Shown here: positions 55,277 through 63,647 of the stretch, in pieces
Numbering within the stretch: position 1 is the first letter of the stretch
Layout of the letters: each line of letters opens with the position of its first letter
Source of the DNA: Chelatococcus reniformis
GTDB taxonomy: Bacteria > Pseudomonadota > Alphaproteobacteria > Rhizobiales > Beijerinckiaceae
Assembly: GCF_014640075.1 (NCBI RefSeq)
Contig: NZ_BMGG01000010.1
Coordinates: 310,001 to 374,000 of the forward strand
Direction of reading: 5' to 3'
Length of the DNA stretch: 64,000 nt
Program-made: the position numbers and the translations under genes
Notes under the pieces: generated by a model
Seen by the model: only the letters and a program-made list of their open reading frames with translations
What the model was told of the DNA's origin: nothing
Databases searched by the model: none

Positions 55277-55864
55277 TCAATAAACCCAGGGGATGAGGCG
55301 GTAGCTTCGGGACATATACTCGCGGTATTCATCACCAAAGCTTGTCAGCATCATCTGCTCCTCGCGGCCGACGCGCCCGAAGAACAGGATGCCGAAGCCG
55401 ACGATGCCTGAAAGGCCGGCAAACCAGTTGGGCAGCAGCAGAGCCTGCGCCACCGCCCAAAGCCAGAACGCCGTGTACATGGGGTGGCGAACGCGGCGGT
55501 AGATGCCGCCGGTGACGAGCTTGTGGCTCTCGCGCACGTCGAGGCTGACCGACCAGTTGCGCCCGAGGGCGCGGTGCGTCAGGTGGAACATCACCAGCGC
55601 CGCGATCGCGACCAAGACCCCGAGCCATGCCTGCGCCGGGTTGAACGTGTAACGGGCGAAGCGGGGGAACCCTCCGGTCGCCACGTAGAGCAGCGGTATG
55701 ATGCCGAGGCCGGTGAGCGAGATCAGCAGCAGCGCAGTTTCGCGCGGCCCGCGGGCGCTGCTGAGGATCGGCGTCCGCCGCGACTTGCGGGCATGCTTGA
55801 AGCGGACGACGTACCAGCCGGCCGCGAGCAGGAGAAAGACCGCCTTGGCGATGGCCGGTGTCAT
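55277..55864 (-). CDS. ICMT-like membrane methyltransferase
   Basis: A 195-residue integral membrane protein of the isoprenylcysteine carboxyl methyltransferase/PEMT-like group. About four helices are seen, and the SAM-site signature is complete: YRRVRHPMYTAFWLWAVAQA and, after the last helix, EEQMMLTSFGDEYREYM...LIPW. Bacterial members methylate lipids or small molecules; prenylated protein substrates are not expected. The start ATG at 55864 overlaps the stop of the alpha/beta hydrolase gene (ATGA), so both are translated as a coupled pair. Confidence 0.85.
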   Translation of the reverse strand: MTPAIAKAVFLLLAAGWYVVRFKHARKSRRTPILSSARGPRETALLLISLTGLGIIPLLYVATGGFPRFARYTFNPAQAWLGVLVAIAALVMFHLTHRALGRNWSVSLDVRESHKLVTGGIYRRVRHPMYTAFWLWAVAQALLLPNWFAGLSGIVGFGILFFGRVGREEQMMLTSFGDEYREYMSRSYRLIPWVY

Positions 55865-57102
55865 CCGCAGCGCGCCTCCCGCGGCGGCGCGTGCACCGGC
55901 GCGTCCGGGCCCGGCACGGGCTGCGGCGCGAGCAGACCGCCGTTCTGGGCGATCATCGACATGGCGCCGTCGGGTGCCATGGTCTGGTGCTCGGCCGAGT
56001 AAGGGCCGCACATCAGCATGAAATAGTCGTATGGAGCCCGGCGGTCGTTGCCGCTGATGAACTGGCAGTGCAGCCGGAACAGCCGCGTGCGGATGCGCCG
56101 ATAGACGGCGCGCTCCAGCATGTTGCGGATCTTCACCAGCCGGACGACGGGACTGGCGGTCCTGGCCAGGCCCATCTCGCCTACAGGATCGGCAACGCAG
56201 AAGTTCATCACGTCGCTGCGGGCCTGGTAGTCGCCCCAGAATACGCCGGGCGCGGCGGCGAGCCGTGCCACCGCGGCGCGAAAACGCGTTGCCCCCCGGT
56301 GCAGCCCGATCTTGAGGACGGACGACCCGATGGAGAGAAACGTGACGCGGGTGCCGGCAGTGCCGAGCCGCGGATCGATCTTCAGTGCGCGGTCGAGCAT
56401 GTCCACCGCGAGCACGGCGCCGAGGCTGTGGCCGATCACGAGGATCTCGTCCGCCTTGGCATCGCGGGCGGCGGCCACGATCTCATGCGCGACCCGCTCG
56501 AGCCGCGCGTCCAGGTTGGAATGTCCATGATGGATGTAGCTGTACGAGAAGATCCAGTCGTCGAACAGGGTGGTGATGCTGAGCCAGCGCCCCGCGGCGA
56601 ACAGCAGCGCCGCGCCCACGGCCACGCCGGTTACGGCACCTGCCCAGAACGACTGGCTGAGGTACCGGACGAGGGCGCCGAAGAGGCCCGCGAGCGTCAG
56701 CAGAACCGCCGACACGACAAAGGGATAGAGGAAGAACGCGGCGTATTGCCAACTGGTGCGGAGGTATCGCAGCAGAGCCCCGCCCGCAACGAAGTCGACG
56801 AAGGCTGCGACGCCGAGCGCCGCCCGTCGCCAGACGGGCTGATGGCTCAGGCGCTGGATCACGTCGTCCCAGCGCACGATCCGGTAGTCGGTCTCGACGC
56901 GCCAGTCGGGGCCTGTGGTCACTACCGGCCAGCTGGTCTCATCGGGGCCGGCATTGACTGGACCGACCGAGGCGGAGGCCGACCAGGTGCGCTCGAACCG
57001 GCCGAGTTCGCGCACGAAGCGGCGGCGCGCGCCCTCATGCGGCGTGAACGGATCGAAGCCGCCGATGTGGAACACCAGGCGCTTGGCGATCGTGGGAATC
57101 AC
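55861..57102 (-). CDS. membrane-embedded alpha/beta hydrolase
   Basis: The 413-residue protein starts at the GTG at 57102 after CGGAGGG. It combines three or four membrane helices (about 95-170; YPFVVSAVLLTLAGLFGALV, TGVAVGAALLFAAG) with an alpha/beta hydrolase part holding the nucleophile elbow VIGHSLGAVLAVDML. So it is a lipase/esterase-type enzyme at the inner membrane. The N-terminal KRLVFHIGGFDPFTP resembles the oxyanion strand of this fold. Its gene overlaps the ICMT-like methyltransferase gene by four bases, suggesting a joint substrate. The acid and histidine of the triad could not be assigned with confidence. Confidence 0.8.
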   Translation of the reverse strand: MIPTIAKRLVFHIGGFDPFTPHEGARRRFVRELGRFERTWSASASVGPVNAGPDETSWPVVTTGPDWRVETDYRIVRWDDVIQRLSHQPVWRRAALGVAAFVDFVAGGALLRYLRTSWQYAAFFLYPFVVSAVLLTLAGLFGALVRYLSQSFWAGAVTGVAVGAALLFAAGRWLSITTLFDDWIFSYSYIHHGHSNLDARLERVAHEIVAAARDAKADEILVIGHSLGAVLAVDMLDRALKIDPRLGTAGTRVTFLSIGSSVLKIGLHRGATRFRAAVARLAAAPGVFWGDYQARSDVMNFCVADPVGEMGLARTASPVVRLVKIRNMLERAVYRRIRTRLFRLHCQFISGNDRRAPYDYFMLMCGPYSAEHQTMAPDGAMSMIAQNGGLLAPQPVPGPDAPVHAPPREARCG

Positions 57103-57349
57103 GCGCGTTCCCTCCGTGCGGCCGTCATGGTGCGCTCCCAATCCTCAGCCAGCTCCCCCGCGCCGGCCGCGCGCGCCCGCACAAGGGAGGGTTAACCGGC
57201 TAGTCGTATAGTTCCAATCGCGACGGGAGTCATCGCGCCGCCGCTGGCGACGCTGTGGTCAACGGGCCGGGACGTGCGCGAAGCGGAGGCTGGGCCAGCG
57301 CGCGGCGCTTTGTTATCAAGCCGCGCCATTCGCGAAGGGGCGGGGGCAC

Positions 57350-57859
57350 ATGCTGGGGAAGATCTTGGTGAGTTCAGTGGTTGTCGGCGGCTCTCTGCTG
57401 GCCGCCGCACCGGTGGCGGCCAGGGAGACGGTGCCGTTCCATGACGAGCGGGCCGAGCCCGGCACGATCGTTGTGAGGACCAAGGAGCGGAGGCTCTACC
57501 TCGTCATTGGCCAGGGCAGCGCCATCCGCTACCCCGTAGCGGTCGGCAAGATGGGCAAGCAGTGGCAGGGCTATACCCGGATCAGCGGCAAATACGTTCA
57601 GCCCGCTTGGTCTCCGCCCGACGAGATGCGGCGGGACAATCCGCGCCTGCCGGACGTCATCCAGGGGGGCTCGCCGCGCAACCCGATGGGCCTGCGCGCC
57701 ATGACACTCGCGGGTGGCCAATACGCCATTCACGGCACCAACCGGCCGAGCTCCATCGGCACCTTCGCCTCCTACGGCTGCGTGCGCATGCACAATGCCG
57801 ACATCGTCGATCTCTACGACCGGGTGGGGGTGGGCTCGCCAGTGCTGATGACGCCCTGA
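57350..57859 (+). CDS. L,D-transpeptidase (YkuD domain)
   Basis: A 169-residue enzyme with a signal peptide (VVVGGSLLAAAPVAA-type, to about 24). The YkuD catalytic block is IHGTNRPSSIGTFASYGCVR, with H-x-G and the nucleophile Cys in SYGCVR, at about 125-145. It should form 3-3 cross-links in peptidoglycan or attach proteins to it in the periplasm. Single gene after GGGGCGGGGG. Confidence 0.92.
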   Translation: MLGKILVSSVVVGGSLLAAAPVAARETVPFHDERAEPGTIVVRTKERRLYLVIGQGSAIRYPVAVGKMGKQWQGYTRISGKYVQPAWSPPDEMRRDNPRLPDVIQGGSPRNPMGLRAMTLAGGQYAIHGTNRPSSIGTFASYGCVRMHNADIVDLYDRVGVGSPVLMTP

Positions 57860-57915
57860 CAGCTGCCGGGGGGCGGTGCGCCTTGAACCAAAAGCGCCCC
57901 AGATTCAAAACAATA

Positions 57916-57963
57916 AGAGCATTTCTCTGCCATTGGATGGGTTCATCCAACGGCAGAATGCGC
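57916..57963. repeat. short palindromic repeat
   Basis: A hairpin AGAGCATTTCTCTGCCATTG/CAACGGCAGAATGCGC type, preceded by GATTCAA (57902-57908), directly abutting the long-form repeat at 57964. It is a member of the family also seen at 25538 and 45616. Confidence 0.85.
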
Positions 57964-58068
57964 TAGAGCATTTCCGCGTTTCCTCGAATCACCGAAATAC
58001 TCCATCTGTTTGATTTGCGGCGTTTTCTTCACGCGAACCGGCGTCCACTTCGCTCAAAAAGCGCTCTA
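57964..58068. repeat. dispersed palindromic repeat, long form, copy 2
   Basis: 105 bases with TAGAGCATTT at the left end and GCGCTCTA at the right end, and the same internal TTCACGCGAACCGGCGTCCA as the copy at 12131-12234. The last three bases are the stop codon (TAG, minus strand) of the DUF4105 gene, so insertion of the repeat probably reshaped the C-terminus of that protein. Confidence 0.88.
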
Positions 58069-59109
58069 GGAGCCGCCGGCGACGCAGCGCTCGCAGGGGG
58101 CGATGCCGGGAATGTCGACGCGCAGCAGCTCGGAGAACAGCGGCTGCGGGGCGTCGTCGGCCTCGATGGCTCGCTGGGAGATGCGGGAGCGACGGGCCAG
58201 TTCGGCGAACGGCAGTGAGGTATCGAGCGCTCCGCGATCGTAGGCGTAGGCAGGGAAGTAGCCGGACAGGAGCACGCGCCAGTCGAACGGAATGCCTGGC
58301 TCCACCAGCTTCGCCATGCGGAACACCAGTGTCGTGCAGTTGGAGGTGAGCGTGTTGTACCAGACGGGCTTCGCCGCCAACGCGTTGGCCTCGGCGACGT
58401 AGGCTTCCAGGAACCCCCGCGCCGTGGCAGCGGGCACCTTGAGCCGGTAGAGGCGCAGGTCCTCGTGCCGGATGTTGGTGCGCAGGCGGATCGCGTCGCG
58501 CTCGTCGGCGGCGATATAGATCAGCTCCGATTCCTTGAAGAAGCCGGCCAGCGCCGAGAAGGCCTGCTTCTGCCTGCGCCTGAGCTCGATCGACCACGCC
58601 AGATAGGTGCCGTCGGCGAAGCCGAAGCTGACGATGGTGTGGGCAATGGCCTCGCCCGCCCAATAGTCGGCATAGAGGTCGACCGAGACCAGCTTGTCGA
58701 GATCGTAGCTCCGCTCCTCCCAGCGCGGCGTCATGTCCGCCTCGGTGCGCCAGTCGAAATTGCGCACGTTGCGCACGACGAGCCGGTTGCCGGTGATCTC
58801 GCCCGTTGCCGGGCGCGAGACGTCGACGGCCCAGTCGCGGTGGTTGGAGGGGTGGATGGTGCTCCACCAGCCGAGCAGCGCGGCGATCGCCAGGGCGTAG
58901 ATAGCTACCGCGGTCCAGCGGCGGGACGACAGTAGCAGGACGGCGAGAGCCGCCAAGCTAAGCAGGGCCCAGGCCACGGCGGCCGGCGCCTGGAGCGCTG
59001 GCCCCAGGGGGCTCCGGAACCAGACCGCCAGCGTACCCCACACGCCAAACCCGAGGATCGCCAGTGCCAGGATGCCGATCGCGGCGCCGCGCGCCCCCCG
59101 CCGTGTCAT
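58066..59109 (-). CDS. DUF4105 membrane protein with NCT motif
   Basis: The 347-residue protein has two or three N-terminal membrane helices (IGILALAILGFGVWGTLAVW; ALLSLAALAVLLLSS; IYALAIAALLGWW) followed by a periplasmic DUF4105 domain: NFDWRTEADMTPRWEERSYD, AHTIVSFGFADGTYLAWSIE, YNTLTSNCTTLVFRMA. The His of the SFGF strand region and the Cys in SNCTT suggest a papain-like hydrolase. Relatives are often annotated only as DUF4105. I use the ATG at 59109. The stop codon is supplied by a dispersed repeat. Confidence 0.83.
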   Translation of the reverse strand: MTRRGARGAAIGILALAILGFGVWGTLAVWFRSPLGPALQAPAAVAWALLSLAALAVLLLSSRRWTAVAIYALAIAALLGWWSTIHPSNHRDWAVDVSRPATGEITGNRLVVRNVRNFDWRTEADMTPRWEERSYDLDKLVSVDLYADYWAGEAIAHTIVSFGFADGTYLAWSIELRRRQKQAFSALAGFFKESELIYIAADERDAIRLRTNIRHEDLRLYRLKVPAATARGFLEAYVAEANALAAKPVWYNTLTSNCTTLVFRMAKLVEPGIPFDWRVLLSGYFPAYAYDRGALDTSLPFAELARRSRISQRAIEADDAPQPLFSELLRVDIPGIAPCERCVAGGS

Positions 59110-59317
59110 GCCGCGCACCGCTCCGATCGTTGCTCGCCAAGGCCAAGCATGGCGCGGGCCGGCTATCTCGCTCTCCCCGGGCTTCGCAAAGCCATGCTGC
59201 GCCGAGCTTTGTCCTGCGGGGACACTTGCGTTGGATGGGCGATCACGTCAAGGCTGGCGGGAGCGCCTCTGACCCGCCGGCGGCTGCGCGCGCTTCCAGG
59301 CCTCTCCGTGATCGCAG

Positions 59318-59638
59318 TCAGCGTTCCACCAATGCCTGCAGGCGGCCCAAGGCGTCGTCCCACTGCCGCGAGACCGTGTCGAGGTAGGATCGCGCCGTAG
59401 CGATCGGCTCCGGCTGGCAGGCGAAGCGGCTCTCGCGGCCGACGCGGACACTTCCCACCAGACCCGCTTTTTCCAGCACGTGCAGGTGCTTGGTGACGGC
59501 CTGCCGGGTCAGGTGCGTGTCCGCCGACAGCGTGGCGATCGAGCGGGCCCGGCCGTCGCTGAGCTTCAGGAGCAATGCGAGGCGCGTGGGATCACTCAGG
59601 GCCGCGAACACCGGCGCCGGGTTGCCCTGGGGGGTCAC
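59318..59638 (-). CDS. ArsR-family repressor
   Basis: A 106-residue winged-helix protein (GTG start, 3 bases after the stop of the SRPBCC gene). DPTRLALLLKLSDGRARSIA, THLTRQAVTKHLHVLEKAGL and VGSVRVGRESRF are the usual ArsR helix-turn-helix and wing. It has no metal-binding CxC motif, so it probably is of the non-metal type that is paired with AHSA1/SRPBCC proteins. Two palindromes before the operon (60115, 60158) are its likely operators. Confidence 0.9.
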   Translation of the reverse strand: MTPQGNPAPVFAALSDPTRLALLLKLSDGRARSIATLSADTHLTRQAVTKHLHVLEKAGLVGSVRVGRESRFACQPEPIATARSYLDTVSRQWDDALGRLQALVER

Positions 59639-59641
59639 GGG

Positions 59642-60112
59642 CTAGCCCTGGACATGGGCGCGGATGTTGCCGGCCTGTTCCGTCCAGCCCTCGTCGTTGC
59701 GGCGCATGGCGTCCGCGCGGCGGTCGACCGGCAGGGCATCGAAGCCGGACTCGACGATGGTCAGGCGGGTGCCGGTCTCCGCCGTCTCGAGCCGGAACTC
59801 GACGCGCGTGATCGGGTCCGGGGACTGGACGTGGGATTGATCTTGGGATTGATCCTGGGTGTGGATGTCGGCTGGGTGCGGCCAGGTGAAGGCGAACAGC
59901 CGCGGCGCCTCCATGTCGGTGACCGTCGCCCGCCAGCTCACGTGTTCGTAGCCGGGGTAGGTCATGGTGCCGGTGCTGATCTCGCCAAGCATGAACGGGC
60001 CGTCCAGTTGGACGCGGAACCACGTGCCGAACTCGGTGTGGTCAGTCAGCGCTCGCCAGACCCGCTCGATCGGGGCGTTCAACACGATCGTCTTCTCGAT
60101 GCGATCGGACAT
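59642..60112 (-). CDS. SRPBCC (AHSA1-type) protein
   Basis: The 156-residue START/Bet v1-like protein has IEKTIVLNAPIERVWRALTD, HTEFGTWFRVQLDGPF and the LRLTIVESGFD-like TRLTIVESGFDALP end. These proteins have a hydrophobic cavity for lipid or small ligands. The gene is followed after three bases by the ArsR gene, a very common pairing, although usually the repressor gene comes first. Confidence 0.9.
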   Translation of the reverse strand: MSDRIEKTIVLNAPIERVWRALTDHTEFGTWFRVQLDGPFMLGEISTGTMTYPGYEHVSWRATVTDMEAPRLFAFTWPHPADIHTQDQSQDQSHVQSPDPITRVEFRLETAETGTRLTIVESGFDALPVDRRADAMRRNDEGWTEQAGNIRAHVQG

Positions 60113-60114
60113 TT

Positions 60115-60175
60115 GGCAACCTCCAGGTTGCCATTTCTGTCACGACAAGGGCAAAGCAGCAACCTTTTGGTTGCT
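60115..60175. promoter_or_regulatory. twin operators of the SRPBCC/ArsR operon
   Basis: Two 18-base palindromes share the consensus RGCAACC-N4-GGTTGCY: GGCAACCTCCAGGTTGCC (60115-60132) and AGCAACCTTTTGGTTGCT (60158-60175), both with perfect seven-base arms, centres 43 bases (about four helical turns) apart. The first ends two bases before the start codon. They are the expected binding sites for the ArsR protein of the operon. Confidence 0.85.
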
Positions 60176-60229
60176 GATAATACCTCAAGGCGTCGAGACG
60201 TCGCAACGAGGTGCAGGCGCGGCTGTGCG

Positions 60230-60637
60230 TCAGGAGGCCGGTTTGGCCAGGAACTTGTCGACGATGCCGCTCGCGAGCCGCGCCGGCCGCCGCGTCGCGG
60301 CGTCGAGGCAGCACCAGCGGGACTTCACCTCGGCGAGCACGTCCTCGCCGCGCTTGATGATGGTCTCGTAGAAGGCGCTGGCGCCCTGCACCTTGCCCAG
60401 CCGGACGGTCGCGATCACCTCGTCTTCGAGGAAGGCCGGCTTGCGGTAGGTGATCTCATGCTTGAGCGCCACCCACAGATGTGAGGCCACGACGTCCGCG
60501 GGGGCCAGCCGCTGCCAATGGCTGAGAACGGCCGCCTGCACCCACTTGAGGTAGCTGGCGTTGTTCACATGCCCCATGAAGTCGATATCGGCCGGCTCGA
60601 TCTGAACCGCAAAGTCGTAGGGCGTCGAAGTTCGCAT
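60230..60637 (-). CDS. hotdog acyl-CoA thioesterase (4HBT/YbgC type)
   Basis: The 135-residue protein from the ATG at 60637 has the 4-hydroxybenzoyl-CoA thioesterase signature IEPADIDFMGHVNNASYLKW, with the catalytic Asp position in DIDFMGHVNN, and the ALKHEITYRKPAFLEDEV strand. It should hydrolyse a short or medium acyl-CoA. It is a single gene. The gap up to 60860 holds nothing. Confidence 0.9.
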   Translation of the reverse strand: MRTSTPYDFAVQIEPADIDFMGHVNNASYLKWVQAAVLSHWQRLAPADVVASHLWVALKHEITYRKPAFLEDEVIATVRLGKVQGASAFYETIIKRGEDVLAEVKSRWCCLDAATRRPARLASGIVDKFLAKPAS

Positions 60638-60860
60638 GGATAAAGCATAGCACGGCCGGACCGCGGGCGCGACTGCAGACACAGGGAGGTGGGCTCTTCT
60701 GCTTCGAAGCCGCACCGACAAGTACAGCGGGCCGCTGCCGAAGAATTCGTCGCACCTGAGCTGATGGGCTTTCTTAGCGGGCGGTCGTTCGCGCCAATCG
60801 CTCGTGCCGCCGGTCGGCCCGCTCGTCCCGGCCGCAATCCGGCCCGCCTCGCGCCTTGGC

Positions 60861-60986
60861 CTACTTCTTGGCGCTGCCGCCGAGAGGCGAAATGCCCTTG
60901 CTCATCGCCGCCGGGGCGGCAACGGACTCTTTCTTAGCCTTAGGTTTCTTGATCTCGCGATTGCTGCGCTTTTGACCCTTTGCCAT
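60861..60986 (-). CDS. small lysine-rich conserved peptide
   Basis: A 41-residue basic peptide (MAKGQKRSNREIKKPKAKKE, then SVAAPAAMSKGISPLGGSAK K). The N-terminus MAKGQ-RSNRE-KKPK is common to small hypothetical proteins throughout alphaproteobacteria. GGAGGTTTCG precedes the ATG at 60986. The charge suggests nucleic-acid binding, but no function is established. The gap 60987-61245 shows no other gene. Confidence 0.75.
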   Translation of the reverse strand: MAKGQKRSNREIKKPKAKKESVAAPAAMSKGISPLGGSAKK

Positions 60987-61245
60987 CGAAACCTCCAATA
61001 GCCGCCGTGGCAGGGATGGGTACGAAGGCGAAACCCGCCCGATCGCAATGATCGGAACCTGGGGTCTGGCCGTCGGACGGCCGAAAACGTGTTCCCGGAG
61101 GAAGCCTTGCAACTGCGTCCTCGGTCGTCGTGGCTGCGCGCACGCATCGCGCGACAGCGACACGCGGCCGCACGCATCAGCTGCACGGCCGCGCCTCTTG
61201 TTCAGGTTAGCTCGCTCGGAAGGGAGCCCGCCGCGTCGATGGCGA

Positions 61246-61458
61246 TCAGCCGACGCTCTTCAGGTTGTCCGCCGACATCTTGCCGCTCTTGCGGTCGGAG
61301 ACGAGCTCGTAAGAGACCTTCTGCCCTTCGCGCAGGTCACCGAGGCCGGCACGCTCGACAGCGCTGATGTGGACGAACGCGTCACTGCCACCGTCATCTG
61401 GAGCGATGAAGCCAAAGCCCTTCTGAGAATTGAACCACTTAACGGTTCCCGTAGCCAT
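61246..61458 (-). CDS. cold-shock protein, CspA family
   Basis: A 70-residue single cold-shock domain that binds single-stranded RNA and DNA. It has RNP1 (KGFGFIAP) and RNP2 (DAFVHISAV) and starts [12 protein letters not shown], as is normal for the family. About 100 AT-richer bases before the ATG (61459-61560) are likely a long 5' untranslated leader, as many csp genes have, but no cold-box could be defined. Up to 61698 nothing else is seen. Confidence 0.95.
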   Translation of the reverse strand: MATGTVKWFNSQKGFGFIAPDDGGSDAFVHISAVERAGLGDLREGQKVSYELVSDRKSGKMSADNLKSVG

Positions 61459-61698
61459 TTTTTAGTCCTTCACAAACAAAAAAGCTCGCACAGAGGCAAG
61501 CTGTCGAAATTGCCTTCGGGTCATGAACAAACAACAGCACAAAAAAATTCGGGCGGAGATCGATTCAGCTGACCGTCTATCGACGCCCGAATATGCGCCT
61601 TCGGCGGCGACAGCACAAGTCGCATTCATCATTTCTTCCGAAATGGCGGGCTCGAGATCGTGTCCCGCTCGCCTGGCGGGGCCAGGAGAGGCAGTGAG

Positions 61699-61902
61699 TC
61701 ACAGGCCGCTGGCGCTCAGCTGGCCTTCACGCGCCACGCGCTCGTGCGCCTCGCGCTTGCTTTTGATCCGGTAGGAGAACTCCCCGTCGGTTGGCGGCAA
61801 AAGCCTGGTGATTTCGTAATCGCCTTCGGCTGCCGCGATCGCAGCGGACGTAAACTTGACAGTCTGGCCAAGGCGAAATTTGTGTTGAGCTACGCCGTTC
61901 AT
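61699..61902 (-). CDS. small conserved hypothetical protein
   Basis: A 67-residue soluble protein: HKFRLGQTVKFTSAAIAAAE, GDYEITRLLPPTDGEFSYRI, KSKREAHERVARE. The small beta-barrel-like pattern with the phrase YEITRLLPP-G-YRIKS is common to many small Hyphomicrobiales proteins of unknown role. AAGGGAGCTC precedes the ATG. The following 198 bases contain no gene. Confidence 0.8.
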   Translation of the reverse strand: MNGVAQHKFRLGQTVKFTSAAIAAAEGDYEITRLLPPTDGEFSYRIKSKREAHERVAREGQLSASGL

Positions 61903-62100
61903 TTGAGCTCCCTTCGAACAATGCGTATCGGATGACGATTGGAGCGATGGCGATGAGGGGCCGGCGCCGACCTCTTGGAATCCTATTCGATTTTTTGCCT
62001 TTTGGTAATGCCGGCGGGGCGGTCATGGTGCCCGCCACCAGGCGGGGCGTGCGCCCGCCCCCACGCCGCCCGCGGCCGGCGACAACCGGTGGGCCGCCGC

Positions 62101-63030
62101 TCAGGCGGCGAACCAGTAGCGGGTCATGTGGAAGAACAGCGGAGCGGCGAAGGTGAGGGAGTCGATGCGATCGAGGACGCCGCCATGCCCTTCGATGAGG
62201 TAGCCCCAGTCCTTGGCCTTGAGGTCACGCTTGATGGCCGACAGGACGAAGCCGCCGAAAAAGCCGGCGACGACGATCACCGCGCTTATAGCGGCGGCCT
62301 GCAGCGGGGTGAACGGGGTCAGCCCATGCAGGAGAGTGCCGACGAGGATCGCCGACAGCGCCCCGCCGACGAGGCCTTCGACGGTCTTTGACGGACTGAT
62401 GCCCGGCGCGAGCAGACGTCGGCCCAGGAGCTTGCCCCAGACGTACTGGAACACGTCGCTGAGTTGGACGACGACTATCAGGTAGACCAGCAGCAGGGCC
62501 GCGGGCCCACCCGTCTCCAGCAGCAGCAGGGCCGGAGCATGGCTGACTGCGTAGACCGTCAGCATCAATCCCCATTGCACCTTGGCGCTGCGCGCCAGGA
62601 ATTCGCTGGTGTCGCCGGCGAGCGTCGTTACCGCCGGCAGGATCAGGAACGCATAGACGGGGATGAAGATCGAGAAGAGGCCGTACCGGCCCACGCCCAG
62701 CAGCAGGTAGTGCAACGGCAGCACGACGAAGAAGGACAGGAACAACGCGACGTGATCGCCGCGCCGCGATGGGGTCAGCGTCCAGAACTCGCGCAGCGCC
62801 ATGAACGAAAGCAGCGTGAACAGGATGATGGTGGTGGTTTCGCCCAGCACGATGGCGCCGCCGAGCACCACGATCATCACCCACCACGCGCGGATGCGCG
62901 CGTTGAGATTGTGCACGGTCTCCCGTGCCCGCGGCTCGCTGGCCCGGCGTTCGAGCACGACGCCGGTTGCGGAGGCGATGACCAGCAGGGCGGCTATGCC
63001 GGCGAGGACGTAGATCAGCTGTTGGGTCAT
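62101..63030 (-). CDS. cdsA: phosphatidate cytidylyltransferase
   Basis: The 309-residue inner-membrane enzyme makes CDP-diacylglycerol from phosphatidate and CTP. It has about eight membrane helices and the family signature in LSDVFQYVWGKLLGRRLLAP followed by GISPSKTVEGLVGG and YLIEGHGGVLDRIDSL near the end, with the conserved Asp residues. Its start overlaps the stop of the acyltransferase gene by ATGA. It is the last gene of a three-gene phospholipid operon. Confidence 0.93.
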   Translation of the reverse strand: MTQQLIYVLAGIAALLVIASATGVVLERRASEPRARETVHNLNARIRAWWVMIVVLGGAIVLGETTTIILFTLLSFMALREFWTLTPSRRGDHVALFLSFFVVLPLHYLLLGVGRYGLFSIFIPVYAFLILPAVTTLAGDTSEFLARSAKVQWGLMLTVYAVSHAPALLLLETGGPAALLLVYLIVVVQLSDVFQYVWGKLLGRRLLAPGISPSKTVEGLVGGALSAILVGTLLHGLTPFTPLQAAAISAVIVVAGFFGGFVLSAIKRDLKAKDWGYLIEGHGGVLDRIDSLTFAAPLFFHMTRYWFAA

Positions 63031-63647
63031 CGGGCAGACCCGGGCTCGGCCAGCTGCAAGACGGCGGCGCGGGCGCGCTCCAGGAACGCGCCTCGCTCCT
63101 CGCCGGGGGCGGCCCGCAGCGGCGCGCCGAAGCGGGCGGTGCAGGTGATCGGCACGATCAGGAAGCTCCCCTTGGGCAGGATGCGCTGAAGGTTGTCGAG
63201 ATAGACGGGCACCAGATCGACGTCGGGGAACCGCTGCGAGAGCTGAAAGATGCCGCTGCGGAAGCGTGCGATCGCCTCACCATCGCCGCGCGTCCCCTCC
63301 GGGAAGATCAGGATCGAGCAGCCGCCCTCCAGAGCGCGCTGCAGCGGCGCCAGCGGATCGGTTCCCGCAGGAGGGGCACGGTCGATCAGCACGGCACGCA
63401 GGCATCGCTCGGCGATGAAGCGGCGCGCCGGGCTCGCGCCCCAATAGTCCTGCGCCGCGGCCGGGCGGGTCAGCCGGCGCACCGGCGGGGGCAGCGCCGC
63501 CATCACGGCGAGGGTATCGAAGTGGCTGCTGTGATTGGCGAAATAGATGCGCCGCTCGCTATTTGGGGCGCATCCCCGCCAGTCCGCCCGTGCCCCCAGA
63601 AGGAGGCGGACCAGCCAGATCAGCAGGCCGCTGACGAGCTCGGTCAT
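63027..63647 (-). CDS. 1-acyl-glycerol-3-phosphate acyltransferase (PlsC-like)
   Basis: A 206-residue acyltransferase with the block I motif NHSSHFD (NHxxxxD) near 40 and block III FPEGTRGDGEAIARF near 115. It should acylate lysophosphatidate or a related lysophospholipid at the inner membrane. ATGA overlaps with genes on both sides show that the operon is translationally coupled. The chain is short relative to typical PlsC (about 240), as common in this operon type. Confidence 0.9.
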   Translation of the reverse strand: MTELVSGLLIWLVRLLLGARADWRGCAPNSERRIYFANHSSHFDTLAVMAALPPPVRRLTRPAAAQDYWGASPARRFIAERCLRAVLIDRAPPAGTDPLAPLQRALEGGCSILIFPEGTRGDGEAIARFRSGIFQLSQRFPDVDLVPVYLDNLQRILPKGSFLIVPITCTARFGAPLRAAPGEERGAFLERARAAVLQLAEPGSAR

